Shown one piece after another: positions 22,382-36,900 of a DNA stretch of 64,000 nucleotides; the first letter of the stretch is position 1, and every line of letters starts with the position of its first letter. The translations under genes were made by a program, and so were the position numbers. The stretch covers positions 12,894,121-12,958,120 of the forward strand of contig HG738137.1 of assembly GCA_000499405.2 (NCBI GenBank), written 5' to 3'. This DNA comes from Onchocerca volvulus (taxonomy: Eukaryota > Nematoda > Chromadorea > Rhabditida > Onchocercidae). The notes under the pieces are model-generated. The model did no database searches. It was not told the DNA's origin and worked only from the letters and a program-made list of their open reading frames with translations.

Positions 22382-25300
22382 TCATGTACTCATTCGGTGC
22401 GAACTTGTTGCTTTTTCGGAATCCGATTTAAATCGCTTATGCTTTGTACGACGATTCTGGAACCATACTTTAACCTGAAATTTAAAAATTAGAAAAGTAT
22501 TATGATTTATAAGTACTAATAATGTTTTTGCACTTCAAGAAATATCACATGAATTCTTTAAATAAGCAAATAGCTAAAAATTTTGAAATTTAATTAACGA
22601 AATATAACTTTTTTGGCATCCAACGCTTTAAAAATTCCAATATGTCTCATCGCAAAATTTTAATGATTGATTTTTTAAAATACTTGAATGCAAAAGGTAA
22701 AAGTTAAGATAACAGCTGAAAATCAAAAAAAGCAAGAGATAGAGATAATTAAACTAAAATTGAACACAATGAAGTTTCTTATTGTCTGATGACCAATTAA
22801 TTAATTAATAATTGTAATTCTATTGTTTTATTTTCCATTTTGTGAGATTTTAGTATGATTAATTCAAAATGATATTGATTCCGGGAGTAATATTATATTG
22901 TTTTTTTTTCAATTAATTATACCAAATCATAGACAAATTATCAAGTAAATTTTGGATTTAAATAAATTGCATAATTTAAAAGAAACAGTTTGTCCAAAAT
23001 TCATACCACTTTAAATTAATTAAAATTAATCCATTTGAATCAACTCATAATATTTTATTTTCTTCATTTCTTTGCTTTCTTTTGCTTATTCGTTTTTTGT
23101 TAATCATCAAATTATATTTTATTAATTAATGAACCCTATTCATTAGGGAAATTAAAATTTTATCGAATTAAGTAAAGAAATGTGTATGTATTTACAAAAA
23201 GAATACTGTATTTTTTTTCCACATTTATTGTTTTCTATTTTAATAATTGGCTTTGTTATTATTAGAATCAAAACTGATATAATTTAAATAAATAAAATTT
23301 GAATTAGTTTGATTGGAAATTTTTTTCGAATTATTTTAATAATTTTTCTTCGCCACATTCATCACTTTTATTCGTTTAAAATTTAATAATTAATTAATCG
23401 ATCCCTAATGTCGTTTTTTTCTTCTCTCCTTCTCTTCCACATTCTTCAACTTTTTTGTCAAATCTTGTCATCAATTGTCATTTTCGCTTTTTTTTTTGCA
23501 TTTTATTATTTACTTTATAGCTTTAAACAAACGACTATTGTAAGTAGCATCAATTCATACCCTTTACTTTTTCACTCTTCCCCTTCCTCTCTCTCTCTCC
23601 CTCTCTCTCTCTCTCATCAAAGTAATTATGCTGCTAAACGTAGATAATGAGAAATATAAATTTATACTGAAGGAAGAAAAAAAATTAAACTTTCAAAGCT
23701 TACTGTAAAGTTGCTATTGCATTTATTTAAGATATTTATTCGCTGAAATTATTTCCTAATTAATTTATTCCTATAGTCAAACAATTAAAATTAACTTTAT
23801 CAGTCAATAATTTACGCAAAACTTTCTCTGATAACAATATAATCCACCAGATATGATCAGATATGAATGGAAAGGATTTCAGTTAGAAATACAACTTCAT
23901 CGATTATTCCGCTTTTTTATCAATTAATCAGATCGTTTTGTCGAACTTTGATTACAATTCATGACAAAAGTAGAAGAATTTTAGCTTCTATGAAATATTC
24001 CGCTATGAATTGCTCCGGTTTACGGTACAAATATTTATGCAAATATAACACTTGAAAATGAACTGAACAAGGAAAAAATCAATAACATATTACTGGGCAT
24101 TAGACAATTTTCTTGGTAGCAAAAAAAGGCATTTTTCGTAGGATCTTTTTTGTTTCATAATTGTGCTTTATAAGACAAAAAAAAAAAAAATAAAAAAGCG
24201 TACTAATTGCAATACTTAAGCCAAATAAACATAAATCCAATAATTAAATAAGAACTTTTTCATCAGATTTTTGCTTTTTTTTAAATCAAATTAAAATATT
24301 CTCAAATTCATACCATCATTATTTTCAGTTTGATTACTCCAATTCGATTGTTTTATATTTAATACGAATAAACTATTCAAATTTTCATTTTTGATTAATG
24401 AAATGGAAAATTTGATTACCTGTGTTTCGGTTAATGATAGACTGGTTGCTAATTCTCGACGTTCATTGCCGATTACATAATGATTCAATTCGAATGCTTT
24501 TTCAAGTTCGACCAATTGTTGAGGTGAAAAAGCGGTACGAATTCGTTTATTTTTACGAAATGGTTGCAAAAAGAGACCAGCGGTAGTTTCATCTAAATTT
24601 AATAATAATAATAATAAATTTGAATCTTTCGAAAATTTTTCATACATACTATTAAAAAAAAAAGCTTGATTTTAATTTTTAAATAAGATGAAAAAAGAAA
24701 AAATGTTCAAAAATTAAACAAAATTTTTCTTGAATTCTAGCAAGAAATGAATCAATTAATCAACACTTCCAAAAAAAAAAAATTCTAAATTTTGCCTTAA
24801 TATATACTATAAAAGAAATGAAATTATGTGAAATTCTTGTTAGCTGAAGTAAAAAATTAAAATTATAAGAAATATTATTAGGTCAAAGATTACAATCAAT
24901 AATTTAGAATGGCTGATAAAAAGCGATCAACCAATAAATTCTATCCTATAACATTAGTATCCATCATTAGATATGTTAGCAATATGTAATGGAATATTTT
25001 TGATAATTGATAGTTAATATTTTTCGAGAAATTAAAGGAAATATTTCTTTTCTCCCCTCATCTTCAATAAAAATAAAAAAATTTGAGGGAAAAAATTTGA
25101 GAAAAAGAAAAGAAAATGTTGGTTGAAATGTAATGATGGATGGATAAATATATGATGAATATTAGGGTTATATATTAGTAGAGAATGTTTGTAACCATTA
25201 ATTTAGTCGACAAATTTACAGATAACCAACAATTTTATTCGACAAATTTATGGATAATTTAAGATAGAATATTTTTTGACAAATTTACCCAATCCATTTC

Positions 25301-28300
25301 CTATTCTCATCTTTTGCGTAACTAAAATAGCAACAAGAAATTTTGCAAAACATCTCATTTATTACAAAATATAATTCTACCTTAATTCTAAACATTTTCT
25401 CTTATAAATTTAACATACCACCAAATTTCAAAAAATTTAAAATTTGAAATTCATTTATTTTTCACCATAAGCCAAAATTTTGTTGCCGTTTTGTTTTGCC
25501 TATTTTTCCGACATTTTCATTCCATATAAATTGTCGCGATTAAACTCTTTTTAATAAAAAAAAATTTCAAATTTTCGCAAAAGAATTAAAGAAATAGCAA
25601 GAATTAAAGTTCTTAAAGAACAAAACAAACTTTTATATTTAGCAATATTACATTTGAATAATTTTATAAATAAATAAAATAAAATGAATAATTAATTTTT
25701 TGTATTTCAAGTTGAAAAAGAAATAATAATCAGAAGAATTAATTTGCCTTAAAGCAACTAATAATTACAAATCATTAAACAGAAAATGAGCCAATATTGT
25801 ACTAAATAAATGACAAAATAATTTAATTATTCGAATTCGAAAGCTTTTCTGCGAAACTATAGAGCTAATTACAAATACATTTATTGCAATAGCTCGTTAA
25901 CAAAAACTTATTTTGCCTCTTTTTTTTATTGAGTAATTAAATAAATGGTAATTATTTCTGAATATTATTCAAATTTATTTTCATTAAATATATTTTGCAT
26001 TCCTGATAAATTTAATTCGATTATTATAATTAAGTTTATTGAATTTAATTCATTTGGAATTAGATTGCTGCATTAATTTGTTATTAGAGACATCAGTAGT
26101 TAAAATTTCCTTTTTTGAAAAATAATATAACATAAAAAGATTGACCTCATTTTATTTTAGATGAAAAGTTAATTAATTAATTCAGAATTAATTCATACTT
26201 AATAATACGATCGAATGAATATTGAAAAAAAAAAAAAAAACAAAGCATTAGATTGGATGTTCAGCAGTAGAACCATCTACAGTTAACAAATGAGCTATTA
26301 GTATTACTGTAATAATAGATCAATTACTGATTTTTAACTTATACATTTTGCATATAGAAGTGTTTAAAATTGAAATTTAGAGTGATGTTTGCAAAAGAAA
26401 TACATTGCACTTTCAGCCTAAATAAACATAATTCAAATAAAATTACTTAATTACCATTTCTAATTTATTGGAATTATCATTTAAAAATATTCATTACACG
26501 ATCGAAATTGAGAAAAACAAACCATACTGTCGACAACCAGATTGTTGAATAAGTTCAATCCATTGTTGTGACCATAATTTTTGTTGATTATGACAAATAT
26601 CATTATCATTGAAACCCATAATAAATGGATTTGCTGATGCCATCTGTAAAATAAATTTCGAATATTTGAAATAAAATTAGAAACAATTTTTAAATATTCG
26701 AAATTGAAATTTTTTGAAAATTAAAGTATTTTCATGTATTTTCTCTGTAAAATATTAATAAGGGAGGAAGTTTTTGTGAAGAACCAAAATACCATTAAAA
26801 AAAAGTTTTAATTTCCAGAAATATCAAAATTCTTGGACAACAATTTAAAATATTTTTTTGAAGCAATGTAAAGTAAAAGAAAAAAACTAATACAATTATT
26901 TTAAATTCTTCACAAATATTCGTTATATTTTTTCTGAAATTTAATTTAACTTATATTAGTTTTAATGATTTCAAGTAACATTTTAGCATTTTGCAATAAC
27001 TATGAAATATAAAATATGTGAAACATACAGTGCATTAAGATGCAAAATAAAAATATTATTTTCGAAAAAATTTTAAATCTCGTAACATTTTATTTACTGA
27101 TAATAATTGTATCAAAGATAATTATTATCAAAAAAGTTTTTTTATTTCTGACAATCATTATTTTTTAAAAAAAGCAAGATATTTTAATGAATCAGAATTT
27201 GGCGACATCATCTTTAGATAAATCTGGCATATGATCATGTTATTATTATTCATAAAAAAAGGTATGTTATACTAAATGATGAAATGAATGCGGTAATTTT
27301 TGTTGAATTCAAAATATTTTATATATTTGAAAAAAAAAAAGAAAAGAAAAAGAATTCAGAGAAGAAAAATATAATATATAAGAAAATAAGAACCAAAAAA
27401 AGGTTTTATTAAGATAATAAAGATGACAGCTTTAGTTGATTTGATATTATTAACATCGAGAAGATTGTTAATATAAAAAGGGTAATATTATAATATCAAA
27501 TAAAAAAGCATATATTTTATTGTTAGTATATAAATATTTGAATTTAATCAATAATTCAAGTCAAGTATTGAATTTTTTTTGCATATACAAAAAGCTAAGT
27601 TTGAAGATTTAAAGGAAAAAAAATTTTAAATTCTGATGAAAATAAAATAAAACCTCCGAAGAAATATGCCTTAACGATATGATAAATAAGATTATGAAAT
27701 AAATCTTTGATACTAAATAAGTATTTATCAGCAAGAATTATTTAATATTTTTTAACATCTATTAAAGACAAGAGATAGTCTAAATTTAAACATTTGTATG
27801 CCTTAAAACATAAAGATAAAATTTAACTGTTTTAAAAAAATTATTAAACTGAACAAAAGCTAAGCAAGTGTTGATAGTATTGAATCTAATGCATTATATA
27901 TATAATTTATTTAAAAAAAAAAGGAAAAAATATAGTAATCTTTCATTATTGAAAAGTCATTTGGTCGAATACTTATAAATTGAAAAGTCAAAAGGTTAAA
28001 AAACGTAAAAAGAATAAAAAAGAAGCAAAGAATTACTTGAACATGCGGAAGTAAAACATCAAAATAAGATAACGTTTGTGGAATTGGTGCTGATAAGCAT
28101 ACAATCGGATGACATGATGTTGACGAAGTTGAATTATTGTTATTAATATTATTGCTTGTAACATTTCGATAATCTGATTTACAGCTCTGATTAGCAATTA
28201 TATTTGGTACAAAGAATTCTCGACTTGTTCCTGGTATACATTCAGTTGAGTTTTCGTCAGATAAATCAGCCAAATGTTCATGATCATGATATTCAACGGT

Positions 28301-28600
28301 TGATTTAACATCCGAAAAATTTCGATGAAATGTAGAAGGTTGAATTCGAATAGGTGGTAACTTATTAAGAGTTGCAGTAAATATTGATGAAATACCATCC
28401 TTATGAGGTGATAATATTTTCGGACGTAAAATAGTATCAGCATCAGATGTTTGACTTGAACTAGGCTTACTAGAATATACTTCTTCTCGTTGTTGCTGTT
28501 GTTGATGATGATGATGATTACGGTAATATTGTTGATGATTATTATGATGATGATGATTACTAATTAAATTTTCAACCGAAAAATTTAATGAGGATGGCAT
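22382..28600 (-). CDS. ceh-2: EMX/CEH-2 family homeobox transcription factor
   Basis: Empty-spiracles-type homeodomain protein, a nuclear DNA-binding regulator of anterior/neuronal identity in this family. Exons (minus): 28600-28037, 26643-26523, 24592-24420, 22474-22382. Phases 0, 1 and 0 match at each junction and give 316 aa. The homeodomain (about residues 243-302) starts [13 protein letters not shown] and has [13 protein letters not shown], with W48, F49, Q50 and N51 present. The intron after residue 44 (TETQ|VKVW) is a common homeobox position. Exon 2 carries the EMX-type NPF and a WIELIQQ segment. I chose the ATG at 28600, not the upstream one at 28645, because it is followed by [10 protein letters not shown], the eh1-like 'FTIESLV' equivalent that sits near the N terminus of EMX proteins. 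The longer start would add a membrane-like stretch. Exon 1 is rich in His, Asn and Gln. Introns are 1.4-1.9 kb, long for this window. Only 14 residues follow the homeodomain. Confidence 0.93.
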
Positions 28601-29459
28601 AACAATAATTAATATTATAAGCATCGACCAAAAAATTTCTTCCAAATAAATGATTATGCAAAATTTTTTTTTGTTTAGTCCTTCAAAAATTAGAAATAAC
28701 CAAATCTTTGATGTTTTGTTTTCTTTCTCCGCTTAAAAATAATTTTCGATTAATTTTCATCCATAATTTTCATCATATAATAAAGAAATGAATGAAATAG
28801 TTCAATATTTCAGTATTTGCCATTCTATATCAAATTATATGAAAACAATAAGGTAAATATTTGGAAATAAAATAGTGCTCATCCGCAGAAATAGATTTTC
28901 ATAATTTAAAATATCTTTCTCAATATTATTCTAAAAATTGAGATTCGTCAAGAAAATTTTTCCAAATAAACAGAACATTGAATGAAATATTTACCAATAA
29001 GACATTGAAATATCTTTTTAAAAGGCGGAGCAAATTTTTATATACTTTTCCAAGCTCAACAAATGGGTGTCTAAAATCTATTCATCTAACTATTTATCTA
29101 TTATCACTGTCATCATCATTATACTCATTATTCATCATTACCATCATCATTAATACTAAATTATAGAACAGAACTAGAGTTCCAGCAAAAGTTCGAACTA
29201 AAACTAAAACTAGAACTTGATAATTAATTATGGTATAAAAAGTGGTATAAAAATAAGATAAGAAAATCTCTCCGCCCAGAAGTCAGAAAGAAAGGTGAGA
29301 AAAAAAAATGCATCACAATACTATTTTTCTTTTTTTCTTTTAAAATTTTCCTACTTCCATCTTTTTATCATTATCATTGTCATTACTATTGTAACTACTA
29401 TCATTGTTGCTGTTGTTATTGTCATCAAAAAAGTATCATCTTGTTCACTTACTTACTTT

Positions 29460-29622
29460 TATCTATCACAGGTGTGACAGGTAAAAAAAAGTAGGTATAT
29501 TTATAAAGAAATATGCGCCTATTTGAATGCAACGTTATGTAGGAATTTCGATTTAATCGATGAAGAAATTGCAACGTTATATCAAAAGCCACAACGAACA
29601 TTTGCATTTTCATTTATATAGA
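29460..29622 (-). mobile_element. Helitron-type 5' end fragment
   Basis: The minus strand begins at 29622 with TCTATATAAATGAAAATGCA and shows the family's landmarks, a TGCAATTTCTTC stretch followed by ACGTTGCATTCAAATAGGCG. It ends near CACACCTGTGATA. No 3' terminus or coding sequence is present. Confidence 0.6.
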
Positions 29623-29639
29623 TTATTTGTCAACTATTG

Positions 29640-29903
29640 TACAGCAGTGAGTCAATGATTAGGTGACCTCACTTTGTTTATCTGTTAAATCGGAGCGTTT
29701 TGGCGGGAAACGTGTTTATCCTTGCGGCGTTTTGGCGGGAAACATGCTTGTCCTTACGGATAGTCAAAAAAGTTATGTAAATCAATATAAAACACGCACC
29801 TATTTGAATGCAACGTTGTGTCAAGATTTCAAATCAGTCGGTGAAGAACTTGCTACGTTATGTTAAAAGCCGCAACGAACTTTTACATTTTTATTTATAT
29901 AGA
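29640..29903 (-). mobile_element. Helitron-type 5' end with GGCGGGAAAC repeats
   Basis: The minus strand begins at 29903 with TCTATATAAATAAAAATGTA and includes a TTCACCGACTGATTTGAAAT segment and then ACGTTGCATTCAAATAGGTG. Further in (29690-29760) is a two-fold repeat of GTTTTGGCGGGAAACRTG, shared with 7790-7810 and 10710-10750. It lies head to tail with the fragment ending at 29622. Confidence 0.6.
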
Positions 29904-32900
29904 TTTTATTATTATTGTCATCATTGTTGTTGTTATTGTTTTTATTATTTTTAGCTTATTATTATTAATGTCAATATATTATTATTATTCTATTATTATT
30001 AATGTCAATATATTATTATTATTCCAAGTATCATTTTATAACTTTATGGTCTATCAAATATATTCCTAGCATTATTGTTTTTATTATAATTATTATTATT
30101 GTTATTATTATGAAAAGTAACATTTTGCTGTTTTATTGCTTATTAAAAATATTCGAAAATTCATTATTTTTATCATTGAATATTTGTTACTCATATTATA
30201 AAAAATATCACTTTATTGCCTTGTTGTCTACTAAAAAAATTCTAAATTAAATAATTCCTCTCATCTTCACCTACAAATTTGAAACTATTTTGTTTAAATT
30301 AAAATTTTAAATCCAACACAAATTTACATTGATTAAGGGATATTATCTTTAATATAATTAGTATCTGATATTATTCAGTTCTTTATTCAGATATATACAC
30401 ATATATTTCAATCCTTTGTAAATGATCAGAGATGAAAATTATGTTATTATTCGTTCTGTCGTTTTTATAATTGTTAAATTTTGAAAATTTGGTAATGTAT
30501 AGATTTAAAAGAGAAATAGATTTCAAATTAATTAGAATAGATTTCAAACATAGATTTTAAATTACAATTTCATTATTTATCATTATTATCATAATCATAC
30601 ATACTCCAAACATTATCATCATTATCATCATTATCATTTATCAGTATCATTATCATTACCAAAAACTCTTCTTTATCTTCCCCATAACATTATTCATATC
30701 TATTCCTTTCTTCCAACCTTTTTCTTTCACCTTTTTCCTTTTTTAAATCCTCATACTTTTTTGCCCGTTCATTTCCAAATATCACACCATTATAAAAATA
30801 ATTCATCCATTCCAAAATGGTTCCTTCTAATTTACTGATTTTCATTATTTTTCATTTGGTGAGAAAATATACCAAATATGTGAATATGCAATTATAATAC
30901 CTACCTATATAACGTATAAGCTCTTTTTTGATTATCTAAAAAAAAAAAGTTAGAAAAAAAAAAAAACGAACCATTTGGATTAATGGGTTTTACTCATTCT
31001 TTTGCTTTATAGCTTATTTACCCGTTTTCATTCCCTTTCTAACCCCGCTAGTTCTTCTTCTATTTCCCCCGCCTTTCCCCGCTATTCAGTATTCCTATCC
31101 CACGAATCGGAATGCATAATCAAATTGATTAAGCGAGGAAGAAAAAAAAGAAAGGTACTGATAATTGCAATTAAGAAATCATCCCTTTTTTTTGCTTTGT
31201 TCGGAAGCCACTCATATATATATCGTAAAAATTTTCACAAATAAATTATTTCCTAAAAAAGATTTAATTTTTAATTTAAACTTCAATTTATATTTTTGCA
31301 AAAAAGATTCTACATCCATACTTTGTGGGAATTATCGTAAATAAAAAATAAGTAATATTAGAAACCATTCAATTTTTGTATCCGAATTTCACAAGTGTAT
31401 AATATTTATATTTTCAGGAATTTTTTTTTATATTTATATTTTTCTAAAAATTATTCCAAAGAAATTAACTGTAGCACAAAGATTCAACCATTTAACCAAA
31501 TTTTATTACAAAAAAAGTACATCAACATTATTTGTAATGATTTCAACTAATTTTAAATGAAATTAAATAGGAAAATATAGATATTTTTTTTCTTTTTAAA
31601 TTAATAATTAATTATTTCATAATTTTTAGTACAAATTTTTTATTTGCCATTTTATCGTTTTCTATTTTCAAATTTGATCAATAATAAATGTGAGATTAAA
31701 AACTAAATCAGAATGCGGAAGAAGGGAAAAATGTCAAATTTTTGCATAACTAATTTCTAGCTTACTGATTTTGAATTATAATAAAATATATTGAAATCAT
31801 TTTAGCTTCCTGTTTGTTAATCTATTGTAAGAAAAGTTTCGTGAAGGAAAGAAAGAAAATGATATTTATGCAAATTTCCGTTTCAAGTATTTCATTTTTA
31901 TACAATAACTTAATTACTATTTCTAAAAACATTTAATAATATTTATATAATTCATTATTTTCAGAAATATAGTTCACGTAAAACTTCCTTTAATGACACA
32001 ATTATTCCCTAAAGATAAATTAGCCAAATGTGAATGTTCCACAGATCAGATCTAAGGAATGAGTTGATTCATTATAAATTAATATAAAAAAAGATTAATA
32101 CTTTTAGTAATATGAAAGAAATATGCAGAAGAGCAATTGGAACCAGAACTATTTTTAGATCCAAAAATTTTATCATTGAAATCAGATTTCTGGCTTTCAT
32201 TCCAAAGGTAGAGAAATTAAATTAAATTTTTTAAATTTGAACGAAAAATATTTTTTATATGGAAAAAAGAAATACTTTTTCAAGCAAAAACAAAATGCAA
32301 CCCAAATAATTTCGTTTTGATCCTAAAAAATGGTGCGTATCCCGCTCATTCCGGAAAAAATGGTCGTTTTTTTTTCTTGTCCAATCTACATCAATCTGTA
32401 CAGGTTAATTTTTATCATGAAATATTATAAAAAAAAAAACAAATTTGTTTGAATTTCGAATCAATTTCCCTGATTTTAAGTTTTATTTCAAATACCGAAT
32501 TGCATTATAAACATAATTATTGCTGAACGCTTAGTTTTTATATCGGTAACAATTTAAAGGAAGTACTTTTTATTTTTTACTTAATTAATCTGTTTAATGT
32601 TTACTTGATCAATTATTCAATAGTAATCAATCAATTGATGCGGAATCTGATTTTAGGAGATAACTTCCTAATTCTTTCACTACAAAATTATTTGCTTACC
32701 GTTGAGGAATAATTTTATGTTTTGTCAAACAGCAAAAAAATTTTTTAAGTGCAATATTTTGAAATAATCTCAAAAAACTAAAAATCTGAATAGTACTGTA
32801 AAATTGCCATAATGGTTGAAAGTAAAGTATTATCGTACAGTAACATCGCTACCGTAAAAGTGGTTGAAAAGTAAAAGATAGTGATAATTCCAAATGGTAC

Positions 32901-33903
32901 TTGAAGATCGATCTTATCATATTATCAGCGGAAAAATATTGAATTTTACCATTAATATCAATCAGAAATGTGCAATCTGACTTTACTTTTATTAGATTAT
33001 ATGCGATTATTTCTACCATATATTGTTGAAGCTCTGGAAGCATATGGTATCATTTGCAACGAACTATTCACTGAATTATTAAATTACAGTTTATTGAGTC
33101 AATACTGTAAAGAACATATATCCTTATATACATATTATATATATCAATATTTTTACGACTACAGAAAAGGTCTTTATAACTTTCATACACGTACGTACGT
33201 GTAAATAGTTGAAAATCTATACGGTAAAAATACGTAAATGTTGAGGAAATTTTTTTTTATTAGAAAATCGAATTTTATTTTTCATTTTTTTAAGTTTTTA
33301 TTAAATTTTTTTTCTTTTTCTTTGAATTTCTTAAAATTTTTATTAGAAAATCGAAGAAAGTTAAGAAGACAATATCAAGAAAAAATTTGATGAACTTAAT
33401 CATTATTTGACAATATCTTCTTAATTTATCCTAATGATAATATAAGCAATCCAGTACCAGAATGATAATAATAAAATTTTTTTTTATTTTAAAAGGTTTT
33501 TTTTCCCTTCAGTTATTTTGGGGAAATTATTATTAGTAGTATGTATAAGATGAAATGGACACTGCCATATCAGATCAATTTTTGAATCAGTTATCAGTAA
33601 TTTAATGATTGTTATCAGGAAAGATAAGAAATAGAAATGAAAGATTTGCATCTTATCATTAATTGAATAATTGATAAAATAATAAATTTGGAGCAGCAAT
33701 AGTTGTTAAAAATATTCTTGCTATATATATAATCATCAATCTAATTACTCATCTTTGTTTATAAAACAAACAAAAAAAGAATAAATAAATAAATAAAAGA
33801 ATGTAAATAAGTAAACAACAATAAACTATGACGACGGAAATGAATAAATGAATGAAATATACGAAAAAATAACAATAATAAATACTTGATTTTTCCATTC
33901 TTT

Positions 33904-33909
33904 TTTATT
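33904..33909 (-). terminator. Poly(A) signal of the nAChR gene
   Basis: An AATAAA hexamer on the minus strand lies about 43 nt after the receptor stop codon (33952). Confidence 0.5.
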
Positions 33910-33951
33910 TTCGATATAATATTATAATACTTTGTAATATTTAATCAATAA

Positions 33952-36900
33952 TTAATTAATAGCTTGTCGTGTATCATATAAACTTGGCGCCTGAAAATTA
34001 AAAAAAAATTGGATAAATATTTTGTATATTATTTTATTTTGCTAATTGTAATATAATTAAAAATTCATTTCTTTTTTAAAAAGTTAGAAAGAATGTTTTA
34101 TTTAATACTTAATTTCTTTTCTTAACATGGAAGGAAATAATTATTAAATAATACAATCAGGTATTTGCATTAATAATTATTTCCTCATCATATTTTAAAT
34201 AATTTTAATTTTTTTTGAACCAATATGTATTAGATAAAAAAAAAAGAAAGAAAAATGATTTAATAAATTAATAATATGCAAATGAATTTCCGCTTTCTAC
34301 ATGGGTACTATTTTTTTATGTAAAATTATTTGTTTTTGTTTTTTAAAATTTATTGTTAAATTTTGTTGCAAAAATTTTTTAGTGTAAAATTATATCATAA
34401 AATTTGTTTTATAGTTATAATTTCAATTTTTGCTTCCTGAAAAGATATTCTATCGTAAAAAAAAAATTTTAAATAAATATCGCTAATTATTACCTGAAAA
34501 AGAATTAGGATGGTACCCAAAAAACATGCAATTGAAAAAAGCAATAGAAATAATCTATCAAGTACTCGAGCAACAAATTTCCAATCTTCATCAATCTGAA
34601 AGAAATTTTTTTTTTCTTTTTTTGCAAAATAATTCTTATTAATTAAATTTTATATCCTGAATAATTGAATTTTTTGAGTAAATTTGAATTAAATTTTTTT
34701 TAAATATTATTAAATGAATCATTGTAAAGATGCATTTTTCAAATCATTAAAAAAAAAAAATTGGAAAATATCTTTCTTGATTTTGATTGATTAAATTATC
34801 TCAAAAAATTATACATGGTAGTAGTACTTCTAAAATATTCAAAATGAATATTAATAATTACCGCAAGTGTGTTAATAAGTGTTTTTGAAATGAGAATTGA
34901 ATATATTAAATGTTTACAAAAATTAATATAAAGCAAAAATTTTATATTTTAAATCGAAAAAATTTTAAAAATATGTGAGTTGTTAAAGGAATTAAATGTA
35001 GACGCGCAAGTTTTCAATTATTTTTGTAAGTATTCAAATTTTTAATTATATCAAATATAAATTTATTTCTGAGAAAATTATCATCATTAATAGTGAGTTT
35101 TATAATATCTGTATATGTATAATTTAATCCAGCATTCACAGCTGATTTTGAATTGTTAGTAATTAAAATTCTTTTTTTAAGATATTATGAAATTAATTAT
35201 CTAAAATTTATATCAATTAAATATCATTCATTTAATTTCAATTTATACTAATTCATCATAATATTTTATTTCGTTTATCAATGATATAGTTGATAATAAA
35301 TAGCAACTGGTTTTATTTATTTCACTGAACAAATTATAATTATATAAATTATTTAAGTATTTAGATACAAGTATTCAAGGTTTTAATTATTTCAAATAAA
35401 ATTTGTTTCTGGATCTTCACATCTTACCATCGCTTCGCGATCTTTCTTTTTTAGCAATTGCGCGATAAAGCAAACATTCTCGAATGCCTTAATGACATGT
35501 GGTGAACGGTAAATTTTTTGAATTTCTTGGGTAATTCGTTTGTTTACATTACGGCAACTATCACAGTTCACTTTTTGTTCATAACGATTGATAATCATAT
35601 TATAACCTGAAATTAAAATACACAATGACATTAATTATCGGAATAATATATTTTTCCAGTAGTGAAAGATTGGATTAATTTAATTTGCAAAAAAGCATAA
35701 AAATAAGAAAAATTATTTCCATATTATATTTTTTAATTATCATTTCTCAAGGTTTACTCTGTGTTAAAAAAATGATGAAATTTCAAAAATAACAACTAAT
35801 GGTATTAATTATAACTGCTCGACATATTTCAATACGATCATATATTTTTAATCATGTAATCAATAATCATATTTCAATCAGATAATCATTATTTCATTTA
35901 TTAAATGATTACACTGATCAAATTCAATTAAATTCCTTAAAAAATATATGCATTCTCATCAAATGATCACTTATTTTGCTTAATGAATGAATAATTAAAT
36001 TTAATAAAATTTGGTAAAACGTATGCATATTTCGATGCAAATGATTAGCTATTATTTCAATTTATTAAATTGATTACTAGAAATTAAATGAAATGATGTG
36101 AGATACATATATTTCAATTAAATGATTATTTATTTCAATTTCATCTTAAATGGCCATTAGTCAACAGTCATATTAAAATAATATACATGCTTAATTTTTT
36201 CATATTTTCTTCCGCTAAAATCCGAAAAAAAAATTCAAATATTTGATTGATGTTTGCAAAGTTAATACTTTGTCAAAAAAAAAAAAAAAACTTTTTGAAG
36301 AAAAAAATTTAAAAAAATTGATATTTACAAAGTTGTGTTTTTTTTTTTTTTTTTTTTGTAAAAGAACAATTTTAAAAAAATTCTCAAAAGTTTTTTTTTA
36401 TAAAATGACTAAAGATTTCTTCCAAATTTTAAAAAAGAAAGAAAAATTCTTTTTGAAAATTCATAAAAATCACCTCGCCGATAATCTGCTACTCTACGAA
36501 CTGCTTCATCAACTTTGATTAATGTTGGTCGTCGCATAAACAATATTTTGGGTAATATCCTCAGAAATAGCCATTTGACCCAAATTGGCATTCGATGAGT
36601 TGATGGCCTTCGAAAATGCAAATTCAATGCTGCAAATAATTAAAAAAACATTAATAACTCCTTGTTTTACCTAGTTTTACCTTTTTTTCTTCTTTTTTTT
36701 CTTTTTCAAGTAAACAATTATCATTGATTTCGATTTTATTTGTAAAATGTTCAAAAATAAAATTTTTTCAATTTAATTTTGAAATTTTGTACAAATAATA
36801 ATGTAACTTTGTTTTTTTTAAATTTTTCCTCAAAAATTAAAATTTTTAACAAAAAGAAAGAAAAAAAAAACTAACATATGACAGTAACGAGTACACTAAG

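Larger units (their letters stand above)
28601..33903. other. Intergenic region, EMX upstream side
   Basis: About 5.3 kb between the 5' end of the EMX gene and the 3' end of the receptor gene. It should contain EMX promoter/enhancer sequence, but I see no identifiable motif. It includes two Helitron ends (29460-29903), ATT/ATC-rich low-complexity DNA (about 29900-30130 and 30575-30660), and a pyrimidine-rich, less AT-rich patch near 31010-31110 with no recognised function. Confidence 0.4.

Noticed and set aside
24593..24647. Methionine at 24647 as an alternative start just upstream of the homeodomain
   Set aside because: The acceptor AAATTTAG before 24592 is in phase with exon 2. The upstream codons (poly-Leu) look like intron sequence.
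27911..28036. Extension of EMX exon 1 with a hydrophobic tail
   Set aside because: The frame runs past a good donor (CAA|GTAATT). Splicing to the exon at 26643 is in phase and supplies conserved EMX sequence, so the tail is intron.
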